Shown: positions 23,740-32,246 of the stretch, piece by piece
Layout: each line of letters begins with the position of its first letter
Numbering within the stretch: the first letter of the stretch is position 1
From: an uncultured Eubacteriales bacterium
Lineage (GTDB): Bacteria > Bacillota > Clostridia > Oscillospirales > Oscillospiraceae
DNA: 36,749 nt
Assembly: GCA_900319635.1 (NCBI GenBank)
Contig: ONPF01000008.1
Span: 1-36,749 of the forward strand
Direction of reading: 5' to 3'
The notes under the pieces: generated by a model
The model's input: the letters and a program-made list of their open reading frames with translations, nothing else
What the model was told of the DNA's origin: nothing
Databases searched by the model: none
Program-made: the position numbers and the translations under genes

Positions 23740-26157
23740 TCAGAGAATCCTGCGGATGCTGCCGCTGTGCCCCCGGATACAGCCTTCGATCACACCAAAG
23801 CCCAGATCGCTGCAGTCGTAGCGGTAGCTGGTATCCTCACGATTCCGGTTGACCACGGCAAGATACACGCCGTTTTCCGCCGGATCACCAAACACATCCT
23901 GCCCGTCTGTGATATAGCGCAGGATCAGCAGCACGCCATCAGACCCGGCGGCGAAGCGCACATGCCCGGTGGAGAGCGCGGGCGCGCTGTTGCGCAGGGC
24001 GGAGAGCGCGGCATAGTGCGCAAAGAGGTCCTGCCGCTCCTCCCGGAAGGGGAGACGGTTGAAGGGATCCCCCACGCCGCACATGCCCTGCTCGTCGCCG
24101 TAATAGATGCTGGGGACGCCGGGGAGCGCAAACTGAATGACAGCGCAGAGCTTCTCCAGCTCCACCGCCTGCTCCAGCGCCTCCTCCGAGAAGGACAGCT
24201 TCAACTGCTCCTCCCGGGAGAGGGTTTTGATCCAGATGTCGGTTGCCAGGGCAGAGCGGACGCGCTCCACATCGTGGGAGCCCAGCAGATTCATCAGGGA
24301 GTAGTAGAAGGGCCTGGGGTAGTTGAGCTGCTGGCCGATGAGAAAGTCCCGCAGGGCGTAGGCGCTGCAGCGGCGGTGGGCAAAGTCCAGGATCGCGGTG
24401 CGCAGAGGGTAATTCATCACAGAGTCCAGCGAATAACCCAGGGCGTAGTTCCGGCGGCTGCCGTAGCTCTCCTTGAGCACGGCGTCCTCCCAAACCTCGC
24501 CCAGCACCACAGCGTCCGGCTTCTCCTCCTTGGCAGCCTTCCGGATCAGGGCGAGCACTTCGTCCGGCAGCTCGTCCGCCACGTCCAGCCGCCAGGCGCC
24601 GGCGCCCCGGCGCAGCCAGGTTTTGACCACACTGTCCTGCCCGGTGACGACGAAATTCTGCCAGGAGGAATTGGTTTCCTCCACCTCCGGCAGCGAATCA
24701 AAGCCCCACCAGCAGCGATATTTGTCGGGAAACTGCTGAAAATCATACCAGCCGTAATAGGGGGACTGGTCTCCCTGGCAGGCGCCCGCGTCGGGATAGT
24801 GGCCGTAGCGGTTAAAATACACGCTGTCGTCCCCGGTGTGGGAATAGACACCGTCCAGCATCACGCGGATCCCCAGCTCCTTCGCGCTTTCGCAGAGGCG
24901 GGAAAAATCCTCGTTGCTGCCCAGAATCGGGTCCACCTTCAAATAATCGGAGGTGTCATAGCGGTGGTTGGAGCGGGCCTCTCCGATGGGGTTCAGGTAC
25001 AGAACGCCGACGCCCAGGGATTTCAGATAGGGGAGACGCTGCTCGATCCCCTTGAGTGTGCCGCCGTAAAAGTCGTCCGGCGTATAGGAGCGTTCAAAGG
25101 GACGGGGCTGCCAGCGGGGAGTCTCGTCCCAGCTTGCATGCAGCTCCGGCGTCTGGCCGAGGGCGGCGTGATAGGCAATGCCCGCTTCGGCGGTGCCGTC
25201 GTTTGACGCGGCAAAGCGATCTGGGAACACCTGATACATCACGCTGCGGCGAAACCAGGCCGGCGTCTCAAAATCCTTCCGATAGACCGTGAGACGAAAA
25301 CCGGTGATTTCCTTGCCGTAGAGACGGCCGTGGTAGCCGCTGCCGTCCGGACAGAGCCAGTGAGTGCCGTCCTGGGTCTGGATGCGGAAGCAGTACCAGA
25401 GCACGCCTGCCGTCTCAGGCATCTGAACCGTGACGGAAAAGCCCCGCTGAGATGGCGTCATGGGGATCTCCCGCCGAAGCCCGTCGCCTGTGAGGATCAG
25501 GTCTGCGCGCTGGGGCTTGCCTGCCAGCACCTTGAAGCCAAGCCGAAGCTGGGCGCCCTCCACCACGGCGCCCAGCGGCGTGCGGTATACGGAGTCGTTG
25601 CTGTTATGCAGGGCGGCGAGGCTGCTGTCGCTGCAGCTGCGCAAAATGCTGATGATATGCGCGGTGCGGGGCTGCAGGGGATAGACCTGGGCGGCGTCCA
25701 CACCGGTGGCCCGCAGGTCGCCGCAGCAGGCGGCTGCCACCTGGAAAGCGCTGCTCATGGGAAAGCCGCAGTCGTCCATCAGCAGGCGTACCAGCTCCGG
25801 CGCGGCAAAGGGGTTGTTGGGGGAGGAAAAGCACTCGTCCAGCTGCTCCAGGGGCAGCCCCTTTGCGGCACAGGAGCGAGCAGCGGCATACACGGAGGCC
25901 GCTGCCTGAAAGTATAGCATGGTGACGGCGGGGCACTCCGGGGAATTCAGAAGCCGCAGCCATTCCGGATCCCCGCCCACAGCACGCCAGACGCCGTCTG
26001 TACAGACGGCGTCAACGCTTTTTCTGCCCTCATAGTGCACGGCGAGGGTGTAGTCCTTGGACCACTGCTCCCGGTAAGTCCCGCCAAAGTAGAGGATCAG
26101 CCGCTCCTGCGCCTCCTCGGAAGCAGGACGACTTTCCCGGCAGATCACAGCATCCAT
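23740..26157 (-). CDS. Cytoplasmic GH13 alpha-amylase/neopullulanase with an unusual N-terminal region
   Basis: This is an 805-residue enzyme without a signal peptide. The C-terminal two-thirds is a GH13 barrel beginning VMYQVFPDRFA (near residue 308). Conserved regions are present: DGVYSHTGDD (region I, with Ser where Asn is usual before the His), AWRLDVADE with nucleophile Asp525, LGEVWED with acid/base Glu554, and GSHDVERV with His628-Asp629. A CBM34-like beta domain probably precedes the barrel (about 190-300). The first 190 residues are of a kind I do not recognise: an amphipathic, Ala/Cys-rich, mostly helical stretch. The gene starts inside the 3' end of glgA (13-base overlap), so it belongs to the glycogen operon and probably trims glycogen or maltodextrins in the cell. 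Confidence 0.85.
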   Translation of the reverse strand: MDAVICRESRPASEEAQERLILYFGGTYREQWSKDYTLAVHYEGRKSVDAVCTDGVWRAVGGDPEWLRLLNSPECPAVTMLYFQAAASVYAAARSCAAKGLPLEQLDECFSSPNNPFAAPELVRLLMDDCGFPMSSAFQVAAACCGDLRATGVDAAQVYPLQPRTAHIISILRSCSDSSLAALHNSNDSVYRTPLGAVVEGAQLRLGFKVLAGKPQRADLILTGDGLRREIPMTPSQRGFSVTVQMPETAGVLWYCFRIQTQDGTHWLCPDGSGYHGRLYGKEITGFRLTVYRKDFETPAWFRRSVMYQVFPDRFAASNDGTAEAGIAYHAALGQTPELHASWDETPRWQPRPFERSYTPDDFYGGTLKGIEQRLPYLKSLGVGVLYLNPIGEARSNHRYDTSDYLKVDPILGSNEDFSRLCESAKELGIRVMLDGVYSHTGDDSVYFNRYGHYPDAGACQGDQSPYYGWYDFQQFPDKYRCWWGFDSLPEVEETNSSWQNFVVTGQDSVVKTWLRRGAGAWRLDVADELPDEVLALIRKAAKEEKPDAVVLGEVWEDAVLKESYGSRRNYALGYSLDSVMNYPLRTAILDFAHRRCSAYALRDFLIGQQLNYPRPFYYSLMNLLGSHDVERVRSALATDIWIKTLSREEQLKLSFSEEALEQAVELEKLCAVIQFALPGVPSIYYGDEQGMCGVGDPFNRLPFREERQDLFAHYAALSALRNSAPALSTGHVRFAAGSDGVLLILRYITDGQDVFGDPAENGVYLAVVNRNREDTSYRYDCSDLGFGVIEGCIRGHSGSIRRIL

Positions 26158-27623
26158 AAGTAGAGTCTGGCGTATTCTTCGGCGGAGAGATCAAAGCCGA
26201 AATCGGTTTCCATAGCGCTGCGGACAAGGCCGTTCATGACCTCCGGCTTGCGGTAGCAGTCCATGGCCTTGCGCAGGGCGTCCCGAAGCTCCCAGGCGTC
26301 ATAGTTTGCAAAGGAAAAGCCGTTGCCGGAGCCGGTGAACTGGTTATAGGGGCTCACGGTGTCCCGCAGGCCGCCGGTCTCCCGCACGATGGGGAGAGTA
26401 CCGTAGCGCATGGCGATCATCTGGCTCAGACCGCAGGGCTCAAAGCGAGAGGGCATGACCAGAAAATCACTGCCCGCATAGACCAGATGGCTCAGCGGCT
26501 CACTGTAGCCGATGTAGGCGCAGAGACGACCCTTGTAGCGATACTCCGCCCCGCGCATGAAATTCTCAAAGCGCTCATCCCCGGTGCCCAGAAGCATGAA
26601 CTGCATGTCCTCCCGGCACATCAGATCGTCCAGCACGCAAGCCACCAGATCGAAGCCCTTCTGCTCGGTCATGCGGGTGACCATGGCGAAGAGAGGCACG
26701 TCCGGACGGACGTCCAGACCCATCTTCTCCTGCAGGGCGGCCTTGCAGACGGCCTTGCCCTTGCGGTGTCCCTTGTCAAAGTGCGCGGGGAGGTTCGGAT
26801 CCTTCGAGGGGTTGAACACGACTTTGTCGATGCCGTTGATGATCCCGGAGAGTTGAGCGTGGCGGGCGTTGAGAATGCCCTCCAGACCCTCTGCGTAGTA
26901 GGGCATTTTGATCTCCTCGGCATAGCTGGGGCTCACGGTGTTGATCCGGTCGGCAAAGACCAGACCGCCCTTCATGAAGTTGGCGCAGCCGTTCAGCTCC
27001 ATGAACTCGGGAGTGTAGTAGCGGCTGTCCACACCCAGCAGATCCTGCACCCGGTCGAAGCCGCACTTGCCCTGGAAGGCGATGTTGTGGATGGTCAGCA
27101 GGTATTTGAGACCGGCCTGCATACCGCCGTTATACTGGGTCTTGCCCAGCATGGGGATCATGGCGGTGTGCCAGTCGTTGCAGTGCACCACCTCGGGCTT
27201 GAAGTCCAGATTGGGGATGGCGTCCAGCACGGCGCGGGTGAAGAAGGCATACTGCTCCAGCTCCGCGTCGCCGCCGCGGTAGATCTTGTCGCCGAAATAG
27301 TGCTCGTTGTCGACAAGATAGATGATCATGCCGTCCAGCACCAGCTTCTCGATTCCCACGTATTCACTGCGCCAGCCAAGGCGGGCGTAGAAAGTGAACA
27401 TGTGTTCCACCCGGTCGGCGTACTTGTCCTTGATGATGCGGTGATAGGGGGTAATGACCCGGGCGTCGATGCCGAGCTTTGCCAGAGATTTGGGCAGGGT
27501 GCCCACCACATCCGCAAGGCCGCCGGTTTTCGACAGCGGTGCGCACTCGGCGGAAGCCAGCAGGACGGCGGGCAGCGTGCTGCGGCCCTTTTCTTTCAGA
27601 AGATCACGAAACTCTTTTTTCAT
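26145..27623 (-). CDS. glgA: Glycogen synthase (GT5, ADP-glucose type)
   Basis: This 492-residue enzyme extends alpha-1,4-glucan from nucleotide-glucose. The substrate-binding KTGGLADVV lies at residues 32-40 after the first strand (ASAECAPLS). HCNDWHTAMIP is the acceptor-site segment, and the C-terminal Rossmann domain has RFEPCGLSQMIAMRYGTLPIVRETGGL (described by its ends), the usual Glu and Gly-rich UDP/ADP pocket. Length matches bacterial GlgA. TAGGAG lies seven bases before the ATG. It follows glgB with a 27-base gap and overlaps the amylase gene. No ADP-glucose pyrophosphorylase (glgC/D) is in this window. Confidence 0.95.
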   Translation of the reverse strand: MKKEFRDLLKEKGRSTLPAVLLASAECAPLSKTGGLADVVGTLPKSLAKLGIDARVITPYHRIIKDKYADRVEHMFTFYARLGWRSEYVGIEKLVLDGMIIYLVDNEHYFGDKIYRGGDAELEQYAFFTRAVLDAIPNLDFKPEVVHCNDWHTAMIPMLGKTQYNGGMQAGLKYLLTIHNIAFQGKCGFDRVQDLLGVDSRYYTPEFMELNGCANFMKGGLVFADRINTVSPSYAEEIKMPYYAEGLEGILNARHAQLSGIINGIDKVVFNPSKDPNLPAHFDKGHRKGKAVCKAALQEKMGLDVRPDVPLFAMVTRMTEQKGFDLVACVLDDLMCREDMQFMLLGTGDERFENFMRGAEYRYKGRLCAYIGYSEPLSHLVYAGSDFLVMPSRFEPCGLSQMIAMRYGTLPIVRETGGLRDTVSPYNQFTGSGNGFSFANYDAWELRDALRKAMDCYRKPEVMNGLVRSAMETDFGFDLSAEEYARLYLWML

Positions 27624-27650
27624 GAAAAAACTCCTATATGTAAAATTGCT

Positions 27651-29546
27651 TTATTTTTTTCTGGGTTTGTAACGGAAGAAAACCGTGGACATGGGCGGCA
27701 GCGTGATGCTGGCGGAGTAGTTCATGCCCAGAAAGCCCTGTTTGTGTGCGTGGATCAGAGGCGGGTTCTTGACTCCGGTGCCGCCGAACTGCTCATCGTC
27801 ACTGTTGAGGATCTCATGCAGCGTGCCGTTCATGGGCAGGGCGAAGGTGAAGCCGTCGTAGCGGATGGGGGTGAAGTTGCACACGCAGACAACATAGCTG
27901 TTCTCTTCCTCGGCAGAGCGGAGGAAGGCAATCGAGCTGCGGCCCGCGTCGTCCACATTCAGCCACTTGAAGCCGTCCCAGGAGCGATCCACCGCGTAGA
28001 GAGCGGGATACTCTCTGTACAGATGGTTCAGCGCCCGCATATAGAGCCTGAGCTGCTCGTGCTTGCGGAAGCCCAGGAGCAGCCAGTCCAGTCCCTGCTG
28101 CCAGTTCCACTCGATGAACTGGCCGAACTCGCTGCCCATAAAGGTCAGCTTCTTGCCGGGGTGACCGAACTGAAAGCCGTAGAGCGTCCGCAGGGAGGCG
28201 AACTTCTGCTCATAGTCGCCGCTCATCTTGTTGATCATGGAGTACTTGCCGTGGACGACCTCGTCATGGGAATAGGCCAGGACAAAGTTCTCCGAAAAGG
28301 CGTACATCATGGAGAAGGTGAGTTTGTTGTGGTGATAGCTGCGGTAGAGGGGATCCAACTGCATGTACTCGATGGTGTCGTGCATATAGCCCATGTCCCA
28401 CTTCAGGCAGAAGCCCACGCCGCCCATGTCGGGGGGCGCGGTGATGAGCGGGAAGGCGGTGGATTCCTCGGCGATGGTAACGGCGCCGGGATAGGTGGAG
28501 AGCACGGCGCTGTTCATCTTCCGCAGGAAGCGCAGAGCGTGGAGATTGGTGGTGCCGCCCTCCTCATTGGGGGTAAATTCCCCGTCCCGACGGCCGTAGT
28601 TCAGATAGAGCATGGAGCTCACCGCGTCCACCCGGATGCCGTCGATATGGAACACATCGAAGAATTTGCAGGCGGAGGACACCAGGAAGCTCTGCACCTG
28701 GGTGCTGGCGTAGTCAAAGATCAGCGTGCCCCATTCCGGGTGCTCCGCCATGCGCCGCTCCTTGCACTCATAGAGGGGCGTACCGTCAAAATTGGCCAGG
28801 CCGTGTTCGTCCTTGGGGAAGTGGGCGGGGACCCAGTCCATGATGACGCCCAGACCCGCGCTGTGCAGCTTGTTCACGAAGTACTTGAAATCGTCCGGAT
28901 TGCCGTAGCGGCTGGTGGGGGCATAGTAGCCGGTGACCTGATAGCCCCAGGAGCCGTCATAGGGATACTCGGTGACGGGCATCAGCTCCACATGGGTGTA
29001 GCCCATGTCGGAGCAGTACTCCGCCAGGGCGTCCGCCAGATTCCGGTAATTGACGCCGCCCTCGAAGTCCTGCCAGGAGCCGGGATGAATCTCATAAATG
29101 CTCATGGGATTGGTCATAAAGTTCCGCTTGGCACGGGCCTGCAGGTAGTCCGCGTCCTCCCAGGGGTAATCCTCCCGGCACCAGACCATGGAGGCGTTCT
29201 GACTGCGGGTTTGGGACATGGCGGCAAAGGGATCTGCCTTCAGCACGCGGCGGCCGTCCCAGGACTCCACACAGTATTTGTAGCACTGACATTCCCAGAC
29301 ATTGTCCAGAAAAACGCACCATACGCCGCCCTCCAGCTTCTCCATGGGAGTGTCGTCCCAGTGCCAGTCGTTGAAGTCGCCCACCAGATTGACGCTTTTC
29401 GCGTTGGGCGCCCAGACCAGAAAGCGGTGCATCTGCAGCTCGGGGATATAGCGGCAGCCGAAGGCCAGCCAGGCTTTGCGTGCGTTGCCGGTGTTGAAGA
29501 GATAGATGTCGTCACGGGGGATATAAGGCAAGAATCTGTCTTCCAT
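27651..29546 (-). CDS. glgB: 1,4-alpha-glucan branching enzyme (GH13)
   Basis: This 631-residue enzyme introduces alpha-1,6 branches into glycogen. An N-terminal CBM48 domain (FLVWAPNAKSVNLVGDFNDW, about residues 42-61) is followed by the barrel. The catalytic residues are Asp307 (GIRVDAVSSMLY), Glu360 (TIAEEST) and the aspartate in YSHDEVVHGK. NYRNLADALAEYCSDMGYTHVELMPV is the typical start of the barrel (named by its ends). The first gene of the operon, it has a strong promoter at 29584-29612 and an AAAGGAG site. Confidence 0.95.
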   Translation of the reverse strand: MEDRFLPYIPRDDIYLFNTGNARKAWLAFGCRYIPELQMHRFLVWAPNAKSVNLVGDFNDWHWDDTPMEKLEGGVWCVFLDNVWECQCYKYCVESWDGRRVLKADPFAAMSQTRSQNASMVWCREDYPWEDADYLQARAKRNFMTNPMSIYEIHPGSWQDFEGGVNYRNLADALAEYCSDMGYTHVELMPVTEYPYDGSWGYQVTGYYAPTSRYGNPDDFKYFVNKLHSAGLGVIMDWVPAHFPKDEHGLANFDGTPLYECKERRMAEHPEWGTLIFDYASTQVQSFLVSSACKFFDVFHIDGIRVDAVSSMLYLNYGRRDGEFTPNEEGGTTNLHALRFLRKMNSAVLSTYPGAVTIAEESTAFPLITAPPDMGGVGFCLKWDMGYMHDTIEYMQLDPLYRSYHHNKLTFSMMYAFSENFVLAYSHDEVVHGKYSMINKMSGDYEQKFASLRTLYGFQFGHPGKKLTFMGSEFGQFIEWNWQQGLDWLLLGFRKHEQLRLYMRALNHLYREYPALYAVDRSWDGFKWLNVDDAGRSSIAFLRSAEEENSYVVCVCNFTPIRYDGFTFALPMNGTLHEILNSDDEQFGGTGVKNPPLIHAHKQGFLGMNYSASITLPPMSTVFFRYKPRKK

Positions 29547-29583
29547 CGTACCAGTCTCCTTTATCTGTTTCTTCGCACCCTAT

Positions 29584-29612
29584 ATTATAACGCTTTTTGC
29601 CGTCAATTCCAA
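29584..29612 (-). promoter_or_regulatory. Promoter of the glycogen operon
   Basis: On the minus strand TTGGAA and TATAAT are separated by 17 bases, 38 bases upstream of the glgB start. A TTGACG overlaps the spacer but is too close to the -10 to be the -35. Confidence 0.7.
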
Positions 29613-29640
29613 GTATTATTTCTTGAAATTCGCTTGCAAT

Positions 29641-29676
29641 AAAAAAAGTCCCCCTGCGGAACAAGGCCGCAGGGGG
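29641..29676 (-). terminator. Terminator of the surface protein gene
   Basis: On the minus strand a 10-bp stem (CCCCCTGCGG with CCGCAGGGGG) is followed by ACTTTTTTT. It lies 14 bases after the stop. Confidence 0.92.
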
Positions 29677-29690
29677 AGGGGAGAGCTTGA

Positions 29691-31700
29691 TTACTCTTTT
29701 CTCAGCCGGGGCAGAACAACTGTCATGCCGAGGCAGGAGACCAGCAGCAGCGCCGCCCAGAGGGTGGGAGCGGGATCGCCGGTCTGGGGCGCGGTGCCGG
29801 CAGAACCGCCGGAGCCGCCGGAGAGGATCTTGAAGGAGCTGGACACATCCTGGGTCTTGCCGTTGTTGGAGACGGTGACGGTGATGGTGTAGGTGGTGTC
29901 AGCCTTCAGGGTGTTCAGGTAAGAGGCCTTCAGGGTGATGTTTTTGCTGTCGCTGATGGTGTAGTGCTCGGAGCTGATCTCGGTACCGTTCACATAGACC
30001 TTGGTGACCGGGTCAGAGGCGATGAAGATGATATTCTTGCTGCCGCCCTTGGTGTGCTGATTGCCGGTGTTGCTGGACCAGCCCAGGGAGGGCTCAATGG
30101 TGATCTTGGCGGAGACGGGGCCGGAGGTGGTGTCCACAGACAGGGTGTGGTCACCCCAGACGAGATTGGCGATGGCGGCGGGCTTCACGGTGAGCTTGTT
30201 GCCGCTGGCGGTGTAGTTGCTGCTGTCCAGGGCGATGGAGTCGATGGAGACCTTGGTGATGTCGGGCTTCACGGTAAAGGCCTTCTCCGTGCGGCGCTTC
30301 CAGTTTACCGCGGTGGGGTCGATGGTGGGAGGAGGCAGGATGGTGACCGCGTAGGGCGCGGCCAGGTTCTGTCCTCTGTAATCCACGGCAAAGCCGAAGT
30401 ACTTGGTGACATTGGCGTCGGCTGCGGCCAGAGTGTCCAGATACTCGGGCTTCAGGGTGATGGTGTTGCCGGAGACGGTGTAGTCGGTGCCCTCGGTCAG
30501 CTCCTTGGCGGAGGTGAGCTTGTTGTTGTCGCTGACAAGCACCTTGTCGGGAATATCCGTGAGAGTGACGACAATGGGAGTGCCGCTGTTCTTGACATGG
30601 CGATTCGTATCAAGAGAGAGGTTCAGAATCACATACAGATCCAGCTTTGCAGCGGTGGCATCCTTGAACTGGAACTCCAGATAGTAGGCGTCGGCCTCCA
30701 GCGCCTCCAGGGTGGCCTTGTTGGCGCTCTCGCTGATGACCAGGGTGCCGCCCTCCTCCGGGGCGGAGGGGTTGGTGGGGGTGAAGGTGTAGCTCAGACC
30801 CTTGCCGGCGGCAGGATCGGAGACATAGGCGATCACCTTTTCGGGCAGGGGGCTGACCTTGTAGGTCTTGTCGCCGCCCATGCCGGTGCTGTTCTTATAG
30901 TAGTAGATGATACCGGGAGTGGAGCCGTCGGGATTGGTGACGGAGCCGGCGGTCTCGGGACTCTTGGGGTCTTCCTCCTCGGGGGCGTTTGGATCGACCA
31001 CGGGGATGGGGGTAGGCACGACCTGCGGATCGGTCTCGGTACCCTCGGCGGGGGGTTCGGTGGTTTCGGGCTCTTCGATCACCTCAACGGTCTCGTCCTC
31101 CTTGGGGGCGACGACGTAGGCACCCTTCTCCTCGTCAAAAGTGGCGCTGTAGTCGCCGGGGAGGTAGGAAGAGGGATCCTGGCTGTACTCGCCGTCATAC
31201 ACGGTGATGAGGCCGTTGCCCTCCTCGGACTTGACGGTGGAGAGCATGGTGCCGCCGGGGAAGGCGTAACGCAGCTTCAGATTGTCCAGCGTCACATCGG
31301 CGCCCTTGCTGGCGACGATGCCGATGCCGTAACCTGCGTCTTCGTCCTCGGAGACAGCGCTCACGACGCCGTTTCTCACAGTGACCTCGGCGCCGACCAC
31401 AAGGATGGCCACATCCTGCTTGTCGGCAGCGGTGAAGCTGAGCACGTTGCCGCCCAGATCCAGAATAATGTCTTTCTCAATGGTGATGCCGCTGTTGAGA
31501 GTCACATCCTGGAGCAGGGTGACCGTGTCGCCCTTGCCGGCAGCCTGCAGGGCCTCGTCCAGACTGTTTTTCTCAACCGTTTCACCGCCTGCGGTTTTCA
31601 CGGAGGCAACAGGGCCGTCCGCCATGGCGGGGAAGCTTGCCAGACTCATGCAGAGTGCGACAAGCAGGAGCATGGAAATCAGAATCTTCGATGCTTTCAT
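29691..31700 (-). CDS. Wall-anchored surface protein with APQTG sorting signal
   Basis: This is a 669-residue secreted protein. The signal peptide is MKASKILISMLLLVALCMSL, with likely cleavage after AMA. Residues about 33-160 have a repetitive pattern (DTVTLLQDVTLNSGITIEKDIILDLGG) like a short right-handed beta-helix. A Thr/Pro/Glu-rich linker follows (about 190-255), then several beta-sandwich-like segments with repeated phrases (SGNTITLKPEYL, SGNKLTVKPAAI, DSKNITLKASYL). The C-terminus has TAPQTGDP, a hydrophobic helix and RLRKE, matching a sortase signal of the PPxTG/APxTG class seen in clostridia; no sortase gene is in the window. AAGGAG precedes the ATG. Adhesion or structural use is likely but unproven. 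Confidence 0.8.
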   Translation of the reverse strand: MKASKILISMLLLVALCMSLASFPAMADGPVASVKTAGGETVEKNSLDEALQAAGKGDTVTLLQDVTLNSGITIEKDIILDLGGNVLSFTAADKQDVAILVVGAEVTVRNGVVSAVSEDEDAGYGIGIVASKGADVTLDNLKLRYAFPGGTMLSTVKSEEGNGLITVYDGEYSQDPSSYLPGDYSATFDEEKGAYVVAPKEDETVEVIEEPETTEPPAEGTETDPQVVPTPIPVVDPNAPEEEDPKSPETAGSVTNPDGSTPGIIYYYKNSTGMGGDKTYKVSPLPEKVIAYVSDPAAGKGLSYTFTPTNPSAPEEGGTLVISESANKATLEALEADAYYLEFQFKDATAAKLDLYVILNLSLDTNRHVKNSGTPIVVTLTDIPDKVLVSDNNKLTSAKELTEGTDYTVSGNTITLKPEYLDTLAAADANVTKYFGFAVDYRGQNLAAPYAVTILPPPTIDPTAVNWKRRTEKAFTVKPDITKVSIDSIALDSSNYTASGNKLTVKPAAIANLVWGDHTLSVDTTSGPVSAKITIEPSLGWSSNTGNQHTKGGSKNIIFIASDPVTKVYVNGTEISSEHYTISDSKNITLKASYLNTLKADTTYTITVTVSNNGKTQDVSSSFKILSGGSGGSAGTAPQTGDPAPTLWAALLLVSCLGMTVVLPRLRKE

Positions 31701-31772
31701 GTTGATTCTCCTTCTCAGTGGATGATTTCTCTAAATGCGTGTACTGAGGATAACACGCCGATATACAAAGAT

Positions 31773-31801
31773 ACTGTATCACGGTAGGGGCTATTTTGCA
31801 A
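31773..31801 (-). promoter_or_regulatory. Promoter of the surface protein gene
   Basis: On the minus strand TTGCAA and TACAGT are separated by 17 bases, with TGA before the -10. The leader to the ATG at 31700 is about 65 bases. Confidence 0.65.
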
Positions 31802-32176
31802 GGATAATTTTCACTGATTCGCCATTATATTTTACCAAAACGTAAAACTTATGACAACATATAGAAACCATTAAGGAAATTAGCTCAAGATTTTGTGCTC
31901 TATGCGCCTGATTTGTGATTCCATTATAACGCAAAAAAATAGAAAAATCTTCAAGTTAAGAATCTTTAAGAATTTGCGACAAGGTCACCCGGAGAAGAAT
32001 CCGCAAACTTTATTTCCATTGAGAGAGACTAAAAAGAAGAAAGTGGGAACTGTATGAATGATGGAAGAAACTGGTAATCCTTTGTGCAATTTGCCTTTCC
32101 GAACTCTCTGGTGCTTTGAAATTTTGTAGCATTGCATAAAACTATGCAAAATGACGAGAAAGAAAAGAAAAAAGCC
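31802..32176. other. AT-rich divergent intergenic region
   Basis: This is about 375 bases without a gene, between the promoters of the surface protein and hppA. It is much more AT-rich than the surroundings. A direct repeat TTAAGAAT at about 31957 and 31968 and a short dyad (TTGCATA, four bases, TATGCAA at 32132-32149) are visible. No tRNA, riboswitch or convincing small gene was recognised. Confidence 0.5.
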
Positions 32177-32205
32177 TTGTGAATCAGCTCCTTATAGTGT
32201 AAAAT
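32177..32205 (+). promoter_or_regulatory. Promoter of hppA
   Basis: TTGTGA and TAAAAT are separated by 17 bases, 41 bases before the ATG at 32247. Confidence 0.65.
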
Positions 32206-32246
32206 ACACAAATGTCAAGAAAAGAAAGAGGGGAGTGCAATTCTAA

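Noticed and set aside
26487-29642. Very long open frame on the plus strand (over 1000 codons) opposite glgA and glgB
   Set aside because: It is a shadow of GC-rich genes: composition is dominated by Val, His and Gly and it has no ribosome binding site or family motif. The minus-strand genes carry full catalytic motifs.
29964-31787. Long plus-strand frame opposite the surface protein gene
   Set aside because: The low-complexity Gly/Val/Asp translation is typical of an antisense shadow. The minus-strand gene has a signal peptide, sorting signal, promoter and terminator.
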